From Arthrobacter sp. MMS18-M83 (lineage in GTDB: Bacteria > Actinomycetota > Actinomycetes > Actinomycetales > Micrococcaceae): a stretch of DNA of 64,000 nucleotides. How positions within the stretch are numbered: the stretch's first letter is position 1; every line of letters begins with the position of its first letter. The stretch covers positions 3,472,001 to 3,536,000 of the forward strand of contig NZ_CP113343.1 in assembly GCF_026683955.1 (NCBI RefSeq), read 5' to 3'. The notes below the pieces were generated by a model that saw nothing but the letters and a program-made list of their open reading frames with translations, made no database searches and was not told the DNA's origin. Made by a program: the position numbers and the translations under genes. This document shows positions 8,870-17,219 of this stretch, one piece after another.

Positions 8870-9262
8870 ATGGGATTCCTTGATGGGTTGAAGAAGAACC
8901 TCGGCTTCGACAAGGCAGTACCGAAGGCCGCCGAGCGGGCTCCGGGGGCCCCACAGGAGGCGGCCGAACCTTCAGCGGGGGAGACTGTCCAAAGTCCCGG
9001 CCCGGACGCCTCAGGCGACGCAGGAGCAGTTGCGGAGCCGGACGCCGTTGCCGCCGATGCCTTACCGGAAGGGGCCGCGCGCGCGAGTGCTGACGCAGCC
9101 AGCGCAGGGAGGGTGACCGAGGTGGTGGTGGAGACAGACGACACCCTTAGCGGCATCGCCATGCAGTTCGGCGTTGACTTGGATGCCCTGATCGCGGTGA
9201 ACGCGGATACCGTGCCCAATCCGGACCACATCTACCCGGGCCAGGTGCTCCGCCTGCCCTAG
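8870..9262 (+). CDS. small LysM-domain protein
   Basis: A 130-residue protein starting at an ATG preceded by GGAAAGG; the upstream TTG at 8807 lacks such a site. The first 12 residues (MGFLDGLKKNLG) form a short amphipathic helix, followed by an acidic, Ala/Pro/Glu-rich linker to about residue 82, and a C-terminal LysM domain (VVVETDDTLSGIAMQFGVDLDALIAVN, PGQVLRLP). No signal peptide is visible, so it may be cytoplasmic like YgaU/LysM-BON-type proteins rather than wall-bound. Function unknown. Confidence 0.78.
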   Translation: MGFLDGLKKNLGFDKAVPKAAERAPGAPQEAAEPSAGETVQSPGPDASGDAGAVAEPDAVAADALPEGAARASADAASAGRVTEVVVETDDTLSGIAMQFGVDLDALIAVNADTVPNPDHIYPGQVLRLP

Positions 9263-9315
9263 GGGATCTGCTCTGGCCCCGTAGCGACCCTTCGCGGGAC
9301 GATTGGCTTGCGCCG

Positions 9316-9600
9316 CTAGATGTTGTTTGTTACCTCGTAGTGCTTCACGGATTCGATTGTGGCCTTCGAAGGCTGTGTGGCGTCGGCGCGGAGCCGGTTG
9401 GCCGCCTCGACGCTGCTTTCCAGAGCTTCTTTGGTCTCCCAGAGCGTGATGCTGATGGCTGTCTTGGAATCCGCGTCCATCAAGAAATACGCGCCTGTGA
9501 GGCCCGCGAGTTGTTTGACGGGTTCGATGGCGTCATCGAACCCCTTGCGAAGCGCTTCTCCATCGCCGTCGAAGGCGTAGTTGCTAACCCTTGCGTACAT
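9316..9600 (-). CDS. antibiotic-biosynthesis-monooxygenase-like (dimeric alpha-beta barrel) protein
   Basis: A 94-residue protein; the start at 9600 is set by an AAGGAGG Shine-Dalgarno nine bases upstream, so the longer ORF to 9666 was shortened. The pattern MYARVSNYAFDG, then GLTGAYFLMDADSKTAISITLWETKEAL, is that of ABM/ferredoxin-like small dimeric barrels, with the conserved WETKEAL helix start. Members include heme-degrading and quinol monooxygenases, but no heme-ligand or catalytic residue can be assigned here, so a specific activity is not claimed. Confidence 0.65.
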   Translation of the reverse strand: MYARVSNYAFDGDGEALRKGFDDAIEPVKQLAGLTGAYFLMDADSKTAISITLWETKEALESSVEAANRLRADATQPSKATIESVKHYEVTNNI

Positions 9601-9723
9601 GGTAGAACCTCCTTGAGGCCACCCCCGTTCCAATGTACGCGCGACCGTGTTGGCTGGGAAGAGCATCAGGAGAGGGCCTTTGCAAATTGTGTCGACGCCA
9701 CTTTTCCCTGTCCTGCAGCCGAT

Positions 9724-9752
9724 TTGTAGCCTGCGAAATCGTCCGGTAGAGT
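9724..9752 (+). promoter_or_regulatory. putative sigma70-type promoter of tRNA-Thr
   Basis: TTGTAG at 9724-9729 and TAGAGT at 9747-9752 with a 17-bp spacer, ending 11 bp before the mature tRNA start. Spacing and position fit a housekeeping promoter. Confidence 0.55.
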
Positions 9753-9763
9753 ATTTACTCGTT

Positions 9764-9835
9764 GCCCCCCTAGCTCAGTGGTAGAGCGCGTTCTTGGTAA
9801 GAACGAGGTCACCGGATCGATTCCGGTGGGGGGCT
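9764..9835 (+). tRNA. thrT: tRNA-Thr (anticodon GGT)
   Basis: A full 72-nt cloverleaf: 7-bp acceptor (GCCCCCC with GGGGGGC), D arm GCTC/GAGC, anticodon stem CGTTC/GAACG with loop TTGGTAA (anticodon GGT), 5-nt variable region and T stem ACCGG/CCGGT, discriminator T. CCA is not encoded. Confidence 0.95.
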
Positions 9836-9846
9836 CGGAATGAGGG

Positions 9847-9888
9847 CCTGTGTCAAGGCGGTTTTTGACCGGCTTGGCACAGGTTTTT
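9847..9888 (+). terminator. terminator after tRNA-Thr
   Basis: An 11-bp stem (CCTGTGTCAAG with CTTGGCACAGG, one G-U) enclosing an inner 4-bp hairpin, followed by TTTTT at 9884-9888. It sits between the two tRNA genes. Confidence 0.85.
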
Positions 9889-9897
9889 CTCATTCAT

Positions 9898-9971
9898 GGC
9901 GGTGTAGCTCAGTTGGTTAGAGCGCACGACTCATAATCGTGAGGTCGGGAGATCGAGCCTCCCCACCGCTA
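9898..9971 (+). tRNA. metT: tRNA-Met (elongator, anticodon CAT)
   Basis: A 74-nt cloverleaf: acceptor GGCGGTG with CACCGCT (G1-U72 wobble), D arm with 9-nt loop, anticodon stem CACGA/TCGTG and loop CTCATAA, T stem GGGAG/CTCCC, discriminator A. The acceptor stem argues for elongator Met rather than Ile2 or initiator. Confidence 0.92.
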
Positions 9972-10019
9972 CAGAAACAGCAGACCAGAAGCGTTCAGCT
10001 TCTGGTCTGCTTCTGTTTT
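9972..10019 (+). terminator. terminator after tRNA-Met
   Basis: A perfect 13-bp stem (9980-9992 with 9998-10010, loop GTTCA), extended outside by a 5-bp helix, followed by TTTT. It starts one base after the tRNA. Confidence 0.9.
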
Positions 10020-10179
10020 AGGCCGTTGGAGTCCGAAGAAGCCTCCCGTCTTGACCTTCTTTGGAGTGCACTTTGGAGTGCACGTGGCCCAACACGCCGG
10101 CGACACGCCGCTCACCAGGCAGCTTCGGATTCAAAAGGGTCAGGATGGCCACGCTCACAGGCCCGTCCGGGGCCCGTCC
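10020..10179 (+). other. unassigned spacer with a 12-bp tandem duplication
   Basis: No gene recognised. Two perfect adjacent copies of TTTGGAGTGCAC lie at 10060-10071 and 10072-10083. On the minus strand the region reads as an ORF end (stop at 10018-10020) with no recognisable start or domain. Because it is next to a tRNA it might be an old integration scar, but no integrase fragment was recognised. Confidence 0.3.
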
Positions 10180-11148
<969 letters not shown>

Positions 11149-11689
11149 CTCAAATCCCCGTAATTTATCGTTTCTGGGCCGGCCGGTTGGTTGAACCGGG
11201 AAGTGATACGCAGGCGCAGGGGCGGCGCTTGTTGAGACCCTTTTGCTTAGATGCGCAGCACGGAGTGATCCCTCAATCCATCTGCTTGGATAAATCCATC
11301 AAGGGGATGTGTGAACCCTTTTTGATAAATCCATCAATAAGATTTATGAAAGAGAGATTTTCTTTTTCCTGCTGCAGGTAATTTGAGTGTAGAAATAGGG
11401 ATTTCGCTTCACACGAGTGGGTGCCACTCGCTTTAATACCCCACTCCCCGCAGAACACTCGCAAACCTCCTTAGTTGGTTGGTTGTGGCCGCGTGCGGAG
11501 GCCGCATCCCTCTCGTTGAAGGGACGCGAGCTCGCCTCGAAACTAAGTTTGCTTAGCATTTAGTGGTCGTATTTATTCCTCGGGAATTGGTGGAGAAATT
11601 GCGTGCGGACGGCAAATTATGGCTCCCATAATCTTTCGCGGAGTTAGTCCGCCATCGCGTGAGCTTGACCGCTGCGACAGAATAGGACC
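11149..11689 (+). other. AT-richer 541-bp intergenic region
   Basis: No gene supported. Base composition is visibly lower in G+C than flanking genes, with runs such as TTTTTGATAAAT and AGAGATTTTCTTTTT. It holds two direct 14-bp repeats (11289-11337) and a perfect 7-bp hairpin CGAGTGG-GTG-CCACTCG at 11414-11430. It separates the divergent LysM and SDR genes, so it must contain both promoters. Confidence 0.5.
11289..11337 (+). repeat. direct repeat GATAAATCCATCAA x2
   Basis: Identical 14-bp copies at 11289-11302 and 11324-11337, 35 bp apart start to start, with a partial copy just before (CAATCCATC, about 11274-11282). Spacing and location in a divergent promoter region suggest operator half-sites, but no regulator was identified. 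Confidence 0.6.
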
Positions 11690-12346
11690 ATGAGTCGAAT
11701 CGCAATTATTGGCGGCCATGGCAAGGTGGCCTTGCAACTGTCCCGCATCTTGAGCAACGAAGGTCATGCGGTCACATCGTTCATCCGCAACCCGGAACAC
11801 GCGCCGGACGTCGCGGCGACCGGCGCTGCCTCGGTGATCCTCGACGTCGAACATTCGACGACGGCGGAGGTCGCCTCGGCGCTTGACGGCCACGACGCTG
11901 TGGTGTGGTCCGCCGGGGCGGGCGGAGGCAATCCGCAACGCACCTATGCCGTGGACAGGGATGCTGCCATCCGCTCGATGGATGCCGCCGCGCAGACTGG
12001 CGTGGCGCGGTATGTCATGGTGTCCTACTTCGGTGCCGGGCCCGGCCATGGCGTTCCCGAGGACAACAGCTTCTACGCCTACGCGGAAGCCAAGGCAGCA
12101 GCGGACGAATACCTGCGTGCGACCGATCTCGACTGGACGATTCTCGGCCCCGGAGGACTGACCAACAATCCAGGGTCGGCGCTCATTGAGGTGGATCCCG
12201 CGGACCCGGGTACCGGGACGGCGACCTCCCGGGCCAACGTTGCCTTGGTGGCTGCCGCGGTCCTGGAACTGCCCGAAACGGTTCGCCGCACTATTGAATT
12301 CAGGGATGGCTCCACTCCAGTGGTGGACGCCCTGACGGCGTCCTGA
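11690..12346 (+). CDS. NAD(P)-binding SDR-like oxidoreductase
   Basis: A 218-residue Rossmann protein of the atypical SDR (NAD(P)H-binding, NmrA/YwnB-like) group. The dinucleotide loop is IAIIGGHGKVALQLSRIL at residues 4-21; VVWSAGAGG and RYVMVSYFGA follow, and YAYAEAKAAADEYLRATDLDWTILGPGGLTN carries the Tyr-x-x-x-Lys-like pair and the substrate-side loop typical of the family. The start codon is set by AGGA just upstream. It stands alone after the AT-rich gap. Proteins of this type often act as redox sensors or reductases, but the substrate here is unknown. Confidence 0.82.
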   Translation: MSRIAIIGGHGKVALQLSRILSNEGHAVTSFIRNPEHAPDVAATGAASVILDVEHSTTAEVASALDGHDAVVWSAGAGGGNPQRTYAVDRDAAIRSMDAAAQTGVARYVMVSYFGAGPGHGVPEDNSFYAYAEAKAAADEYLRATDLDWTILGPGGLTNNPGSALIEVDPADPGTGTATSRANVALVAAAVLELPETVRRTIEFRDGSTPVVDALTAS

Positions 12347-12441
12347 CGGCATCCTGGCAGAGTCCTGCCGGGATATGTTGGTAGAGCCAGTCCGCCGCGT
12401 GCCGGGGACGCTGCCACTACTACGTTTGGGGAAACGGGAAC

Positions 12442-14013
12442 ATGGACCAGTTGGCTCTCATTGTCGGACTGCTGCTTGCAACGGTCTTGGCCGTGGGGTT
12501 GGGGGACCGCTTACGGCTGCCGTACCCCGTGCTGATGCTGCTGTTGGCGGCGGCGGTGGCCTTCATTCCGGGTTTCCCCGACTTTGAGCTTTCACCCGAA
12601 TTGATCCTGCCGATTTTCCTTCCGCCATTGCTATTCGCGACCGCCCAGAAGAGCTCCTGGGCCGTATTCCGGGTCCGCTGGCGGACGCTGCTGCTCATGG
12701 CCGTCGCGCTGGTGGTGGTGTCGACGGCGGTGGTTGCCGGAGCCGCGTGGCTCATGATTCCAGGTATCGGCATTCCCGCGGCGATCGCACTGGGTGCCAT
12801 GGTGGCTCCTCCGGACCCGGTGGCCGTTGAATCCGTGGCCGGCCGCGTCCACATGCCGCGCCGGCTCATTACCGTGCTGCAGAGTGAGGGCTTGTTCAAC
12901 GACGCCGCCGCTATCGTGATCTTCCAGGCCGCAGTGGCGGCGGCCGTTTCCGGCACAAAGATGGGGGCCGGCGTCGTTCTCCAATTCATCATCGGAGCCG
13001 CGCTGGCCGTCATCGTCGGCATCGCCATGGGCTGGTTGACGAGGCTGATCACCAAGCTCGTCACCTCGATGGTGGCGCGCAGCGCAGTCACACTGGTGAT
13101 TCCCTTTGCCGCCTACATCCTGGCTGAAGAGCTGCACGCCTCGGGTGTGATCGCCGTCGTCGTCACCGCGCTCGAGACACAGCGGCACGCCCGGTCCCAG
13201 GACGCCGCGGAACGCGTCACGGGCACTGCCTTCTGGGATGTGGTGGAACTCCTGGCCACGGGCCTGGCGTTCGGGCTGGTGGGGCTGGAGATCCGGCATG
13301 TGATCCGGGACGAAGGCGTGGCCATTTTCGGCATGATCGGCACGGCGGTGGTGGTGTGCGTGCTGGTATTTGTCGTCCGCTTCGCTTGGCTGGGGCTTTT
13401 GGCGATCTCGGCCCGCAAACGGAAGAACCTGCTGCAGCCGACGTCACCCAAGGAAGTTTTGATCCTCACCTGGTGCGGCATGCGCGGCCTCGCCACCCTC
13501 GCCCTCGCGCTGGCGCTGCCGCTCACTATTGCCGACGGCAGTGACTTCCCTGCCCGGCACGAGATCCTGGTTATCGCGTGCGCGGTGCTCCTGGCCACTT
13601 TGGTCCTGCCTGGACTCACGCTTCCGTGGCTCATGCGCGTGCTCAAGGCTTCCGAGGACGGTTCGTACGAAAAGGATGCAGCGCGCCTCTTGGCCAAGCG
13701 GGCCCAGACTGCGGCCATCTCTGCGCTCAAGGAGCACGATCTGATGAAGGAGCTGCCTGCGGACAAGGTGGCCCTCGTCAAGGAAAAGATGACCCGCCTG
13801 CACGCCGAGCTCCTGGACGGGACACTGAAGAATGAGTCCGACGCCGAAAAGCGCCAACGCGGCAGGGAACTGGCCATAGCGGTTCAGACCATCGCCCTGG
13901 ATGCCGCACGCCAGGAAGTGGTCGCCGCGCGGAGCGAGCCTGGCATGGATCCCGAGGTGGCGGACCGAGTGCTGCGCCAGCTGGACCTCCGCACCATGGC
14001 GATGCCGGACTGA
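12442..14013 (+). CDS. Na+/H+ antiporter, CPA1 (NhaP/NHE-like) family
   Basis: A 523-residue membrane antiporter with about 12-13 transmembrane segments followed by a roughly 120-residue cytoplasmic helical tail. Family signatures are FLPPLLFATA, GAMVAPPDPVAVESV (the ion-binding Asp region), and SEGLFNDAAAIVIFQ with the conserved Asn-Asp pair; WCGMRGLATLALALALP is the late conserved helix with Arg. It exchanges cytoplasmic Na+ (or K+) for protons in pH and salt homeostasis. It is separated from the SDR gene by 95 bp and convergent with the ROK gene. Cation preference cannot be read from sequence. Confidence 0.9.
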   Translation: MDQLALIVGLLLATVLAVGLGDRLRLPYPVLMLLLAAAVAFIPGFPDFELSPELILPIFLPPLLFATAQKSSWAVFRVRWRTLLLMAVALVVVSTAVVAGAAWLMIPGIGIPAAIALGAMVAPPDPVAVESVAGRVHMPRRLITVLQSEGLFNDAAAIVIFQAAVAAAVSGTKMGAGVVLQFIIGAALAVIVGIAMGWLTRLITKLVTSMVARSAVTLVIPFAAYILAEELHASGVIAVVVTALETQRHARSQDAAERVTGTAFWDVVELLATGLAFGLVGLEIRHVIRDEGVAIFGMIGTAVVVCVLVFVVRFAWLGLLAISARKRKNLLQPTSPKEVLILTWCGMRGLATLALALALPLTIADGSDFPARHEILVIACAVLLATLVLPGLTLPWLMRVLKASEDGSYEKDAARLLAKRAQTAAISALKEHDLMKELPADKVALVKEKMTRLHAELLDGTLKNESDAEKRQRGRELAIAVQTIALDAARQEVVAARSEPGMDPEVADRVLRQLDLRTMAMPD

Positions 14014-14049
14014 CGGCTGCAAAAGGGGCGGAGCAACTGTCCCAAGCGG

Positions 14050-15249
14050 CTACACGCGCCGCAAAGCAAGGTCCAAGGAGTTCTTTTCCACGTGGTCCAA
14101 GGCGTGGCGCACCGCGCCGATTCCCACAATCGCGTCGCCCAATGGAGAAGCAGCGAGCCGCGGGGGAGTGGCCGTGTACGTGGCCAGCTTCCGGGCGGTC
14201 GGCTCAAGAAGGACCGACGCCGAATCTGCCACGGCGCCGCCGATCACCACGAGTTCGGGGTTGAGCATGATGGCCATCGTGGAGACCACCCTGGCCAGCC
14301 GGTCCGAGAGCCGGTCCAGGATGCCCAGCGCCACTTTGTCGCCCTGGGCGGCGGCAGCGAAGACGTGTTGGGCGGTGACCTCACGGGTACCCGCCGTCCG
14401 CAGCGTGGTTTTCGATTTTCCAGCCAAGGCTTCCGCTGCCCACAATCTGGCCAGCGCGGCGAGGCCCTCGGCGGAGCCCACTCCCTCCACCATGTCCAAG
14501 TAGGCCATTTCGCCTGCTCCTCCGCGGCTGCCATGGAGGAGCTTGCCCGATTCGACCAGGCCTGCACCAAAACGCTCGCCGGCCAGGAGTACGGCGAGGT
14601 CTTGGACGCCGCTTCCGGCTCCCCGCCAACATTCGCCCAGTGCCGCAAGGTTGGCGTCGTTCTCCAGCAGTACCGCCCAACCGTGCAGATCGTGCAGCGC
14701 TTTCTTCAGTCCGACGTCGAACAGGCTCCAGAATGGCTGGCTGACGAGGATATTTCCGTCCCGGTCCACTGGGGCGGCAAGCCCGACTGTCACTGCGAGG
14801 ACTTTTTCCGGCGCCGCGCCGGCAGCCTCGAGGGCCAGCAGTGCCGTCTCGCTGATGACGCTGATCCGTTCCTGCGCCTCGATCTCTTGGGCCCGGAATG
14901 GCTTGCTGGCCCGTCCCGTGGTGTTTCCGCGCAGATCGGCCACCACCACTGTGGTCTTGAGGACGCCGACGTCGATCCCCAGGACGCAGCCGGCGCTTTC
15001 GTCGAGTTCGAAGCGACGTGCCGGGCGGCCCTTTTGGTAGGTGCCGAAGTCACGCTGGTTTTCCAGTTCCCGGATCCACCCCCGGGCCATGAGGTCTTCG
15101 CACACGGAAATGGTGGTGGCACGGGTCAGCCCTGTGGCTTCCATCAGCTCCGAGACGGTCACCGCGTTGGAGGAACGGATGACTGCGAGCACGCTGGCCG
15201 CATTGACCCGGCGCAGCATCTGCGGAGTGGCGGTCGCGATTTCGGGCAT
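14050..15249 (-). CDS. ROK-family transcriptional regulator
   Basis: A 399-residue NagC/XylR-type repressor. The start ATG at 15249 follows an AGGAGG site; the ORF continues to a GTG at 15279 but that start lacks one. Residues 1-75 form a winged helix (VSELMEATGLTRATTISVCEDLMARGW), and the rest is the ROK sugar-binding domain (CVLGIDVGVLKTTVVVADLRGN ATP-like loop; LENDANLAALGE). The Cys-rich zinc motif usual in ROK proteins is missing: the equivalent stretch is GSRGGAGEMAYLDMVEG, so it binds no zinc there. It is divergent from the alpha-glucosidase gene, which it probably represses in response to an alpha-glucoside. Confidence 0.88.
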   Translation of the reverse strand: MPEIATATPQMLRRVNAASVLAVIRSSNAVTVSELMEATGLTRATTISVCEDLMARGWIRELENQRDFGTYQKGRPARRFELDESAGCVLGIDVGVLKTTVVVADLRGNTTGRASKPFRAQEIEAQERISVISETALLALEAAGAAPEKVLAVTVGLAAPVDRDGNILVSQPFWSLFDVGLKKALHDLHGWAVLLENDANLAALGECWRGAGSGVQDLAVLLAGERFGAGLVESGKLLHGSRGGAGEMAYLDMVEGVGSAEGLAALARLWAAEALAGKSKTTLRTAGTREVTAQHVFAAAAQGDKVALGILDRLSDRLARVVSTMAIMLNPELVVIGGAVADSASVLLEPTARKLATYTATPPRLAASPLGDAIVGIGAVRHALDHVEKNSLDLALRRV

Positions 15250-15286
15250 CCCTGTTGACCTCCTGTAGGTATGCGTCACATAATAC

Positions 15287-15316
15287 TTGAAGCACTAAAT
15301 TTAGATTCTAAATAAA
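15287..15316 (+). promoter_or_regulatory. putative promoter/operator between ROK regulator and alpha-glucosidase
   Basis: A perfect 10-bp palindrome CTAAATTTAG (15295-15304) followed by a second CTAAAT (15308-15313) overlaps a possible plus-strand promoter (TTGAAG at 15287, TAAATA at 15309). A/T-rich CTAAAT/ATTTAG half-sites in a GC-rich background fit a ROK operator. Confidence 0.5.
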
Positions 15317-15356
15317 CGCCCATCAATAGTCGCGTCGACACAGAACAGGAATCCTT

Positions 15357-17051
15357 TTGTCCTCCACCGCCACCTTGGCAACTCTCACCGAATCCGAGCG
15401 CATGGCCGATCCCAACTGGTGGCGCCAAGCGGCTGTGTACCAGATCTACCCTCGCAGTTTTTCGGATGCGAACGGCGACGGCCTGGGTGACATCAAGGGC
15501 ATTACCGCCAAGGTTCCGTACCTCAAGTCGCTGGGGATCGACGCCGTCTGGTTGAGCCCGTTCTACCCCTCGGCCCTGGCTGACGGCGGTTACGACGTCG
15601 ATGACTACCGCAACGTTGACCCGAAGCTGGGCACGCTGGCCGATTTCGATGAAATGGCAGCGGCCCTGCACGCTGCGGGCATCAAATTGATCGCGGACAT
15701 CGTTCCGAACCACTCCTCGGACCGGCACGAATGGTTCAAGGAGGCGCTGGTCTCCCCCAAGGGCTCGGCTGCCCGTGAACGCTACATCTTCCGCGACGGC
15801 CTCGGCGAGAACGGCGAACTGCCCCCGGCGGACTGGGACTCGATCTTCGGTGGCCCTGCCTGGGAGCGCATCACGGAGCCAGACGGTACTCCCGGACAGT
15901 GGTACATGCACATCTTCACCAAGGAGCAGCCGGACTTCAACTGGGACAACCCCGAGGTCCGCGAGGACTTCCTGAAGACCCTGCGCTTCTGGTCCGACCG
16001 TGGCGTGGACGGCTTCCGCATCGACGTCGCGCATGCCCTCACGAAGGACCTGCCGGAGGTGCTGCCCTCGAAGACCGAGCTGCCCAAGGAAGGCGACAAC
16101 GCCTTGGGCGCCCACCCCTTCTGGGACCGCGATGAGGTACACGAGATCTACGCCGAGTGGCGCAAGCTCTTCAATGAGTACAACCCGCCGCGCACCGCCG
16201 TGGCCGAAGCCTGGGTTCACGCGGACCGACGCGCCCGCTACGCCAGCCCCGAAGGACTCGGTCAGGCCTTCAACTTCGACCTTCTCCAGGCCGATTTCGA
16301 CGCCGAGCAATTCCGCACGATCATCACCAAGAACCTCGCCGAGGCCGCAGCATCCGGCGCCTCCTCCACGTGGGTCTTCTCCAACCACGACGTCGTTCGT
16401 CACGCCACCCGCTACGGCCTGCCCCAGGGCGGTGGCCGCGACGGAAACGGCCAGGACGGCAAGGCATGGCTGCTCGACGGCGGTCTCGCCTCCGACGTCG
16501 ACGCCGAGCTCGGCTTGCGGCGTGCCCGCGCAGCGTCGCTGCTGATGTTCGCCCTGCCGGGCTCCGCGTACTTGTACCAGGGCGAAGAACTCGGCCTGCA
16601 GGAAGTCGGCGACATCGTTGACGGCGAGCGCCAGGACCCGGCATTTTTCCGCAACCCGGGCGTGGACGTTGGCCGTGATGGCTGCCGTGTGCCGCTGCCG
16701 TGGACCATTGAAGGTTCTTCCTTCGGCTTCGGCGACGGACATGCCCACTTGCCGCAGCCTGAATGGTTCGCCGGTTACGCCGTGGAGGAGCAGGACAACG
16801 TTCCAGGCTCCACGCTGGAGCTGTACCGCAAGGCCTTGGAGCTGCGGTCGGAACTGCGGGCGGCCGAGGACCTTGAATGGATTCCTTCCAGCAACGAGTC
16901 GGTGCTGCACTTCGTGCGGCCCAATGGCTGGCAATCGGTGACGAACTTCGGCACGGAGCCCGTGGCACTTCCGGAGGGTACCGTCGTCGTGAGCAGCGCA
17001 CCGCTCGACGGCGGCAAGCTCCCGGCAAACACGACCGCCTGGCTCGTCTGA
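15357..17051 (+). CDS. GH13 alpha-glucosidase (oligo-alpha-glucosidase type)
   Basis: A 564-residue cytoplasmic glycoside hydrolase without signal peptide, starting at TTG. GH13 landmarks are all present: AVYQIYPRSFSDANGDGLGD, ADIVPNHSSDRHEWF, nucleophile Asp in GFRIDVAH (about 223), acid/base Glu in AVAEAWV (about 284) and third Asp in FSNHDVVRH (about 345). The region after the nucleophile (VAHALTK) is typical of alpha-1,4-glucosidases acting on maltose, sucrose or isomaltose-type oligosaccharides; the exact linkage is not resolved. Control by the divergent ROK repressor is likely. The gene is followed by a palindromic repeat element. Confidence 0.9.
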   Translation: MSSTATLATLTESERMADPNWWRQAAVYQIYPRSFSDANGDGLGDIKGITAKVPYLKSLGIDAVWLSPFYPSALADGGYDVDDYRNVDPKLGTLADFDEMAAALHAAGIKLIADIVPNHSSDRHEWFKEALVSPKGSAARERYIFRDGLGENGELPPADWDSIFGGPAWERITEPDGTPGQWYMHIFTKEQPDFNWDNPEVREDFLKTLRFWSDRGVDGFRIDVAHALTKDLPEVLPSKTELPKEGDNALGAHPFWDRDEVHEIYAEWRKLFNEYNPPRTAVAEAWVHADRRARYASPEGLGQAFNFDLLQADFDAEQFRTIITKNLAEAAASGASSTWVFSNHDVVRHATRYGLPQGGGRDGNGQDGKAWLLDGGLASDVDAELGLRRARAASLLMFALPGSAYLYQGEELGLQEVGDIVDGERQDPAFFRNPGVDVGRDGCRVPLPWTIEGSSFGFGDGHAHLPQPEWFAGYAVEEQDNVPGSTLELYRKALELRSELRAAEDLEWIPSSNESVLHFVRPNGWQSVTNFGTEPVALPEGTVVVSSAPLDGGKLPANTTAWLV

Positions 17052-17080
17052 CCGCTACCTCCTGACCCCTGACCGCTGAC

Positions 17081-17200
17081 CCAACTAGCTCGCAGTTGTT
17101 GTCGTTTTGAGCGCTGCAAACGACAACAACTGCGGGGGCCCACGCCGCCAGGGTTCCCTGGCCGAGCCTGCGAGGCGAGGGCGGCGGTGGGGACTAGTTG
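17081..17200. repeat. palindromic intergenic repeat element, copy 1
   Basis: Starts and ends with the inverted heptamer CAACTAG / CTAGTTG. It contains a perfect 17-bp inverted repeat (17091-17107 with 17118-17134, beginning CGCAGTTGTTGTCGTTT), then the palindrome CCAGGGTTCCCTGG, flanked by a near-perfect CCCACGCCGCC / GGCGGCGGTGGG pair. The whole unit could fold as a multi-arm structure. The first part is related to the repeat at 37638-37679. Confidence 0.8.
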
Positions 17201-17219
17201 CATGTGAAAGAGTTGGAAA

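Noticed and set aside
9898..9971. tRNA-Ile2 or initiator tRNA for the CAT anticodon gene
   Set aside because: The acceptor stem with G1-U72 and position next to tRNA-Thr match elongator Met of actinobacteria.
10020..10179. Integrase remnant next to tRNA-Met
   Set aside because: No recombinase motif could be read in any frame; only a short tandem repeat is visible.
11573..12352. 259-codon ORF opposite the SDR gene
   Set aside because: It is the antisense of a well-supported Rossmann protein and has no recognisable domain.
14092..15258. 388-codon ORF opposite the ROK regulator
   Set aside because: An open antisense frame common in high-GC DNA; the ROK protein is strongly supported on the other strand.
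15276..16934. 552-codon ORF opposite the alpha-glucosidase
   Set aside because: Antisense of a GH13 enzyme with all catalytic residues visible; the residues are typical shadow composition.
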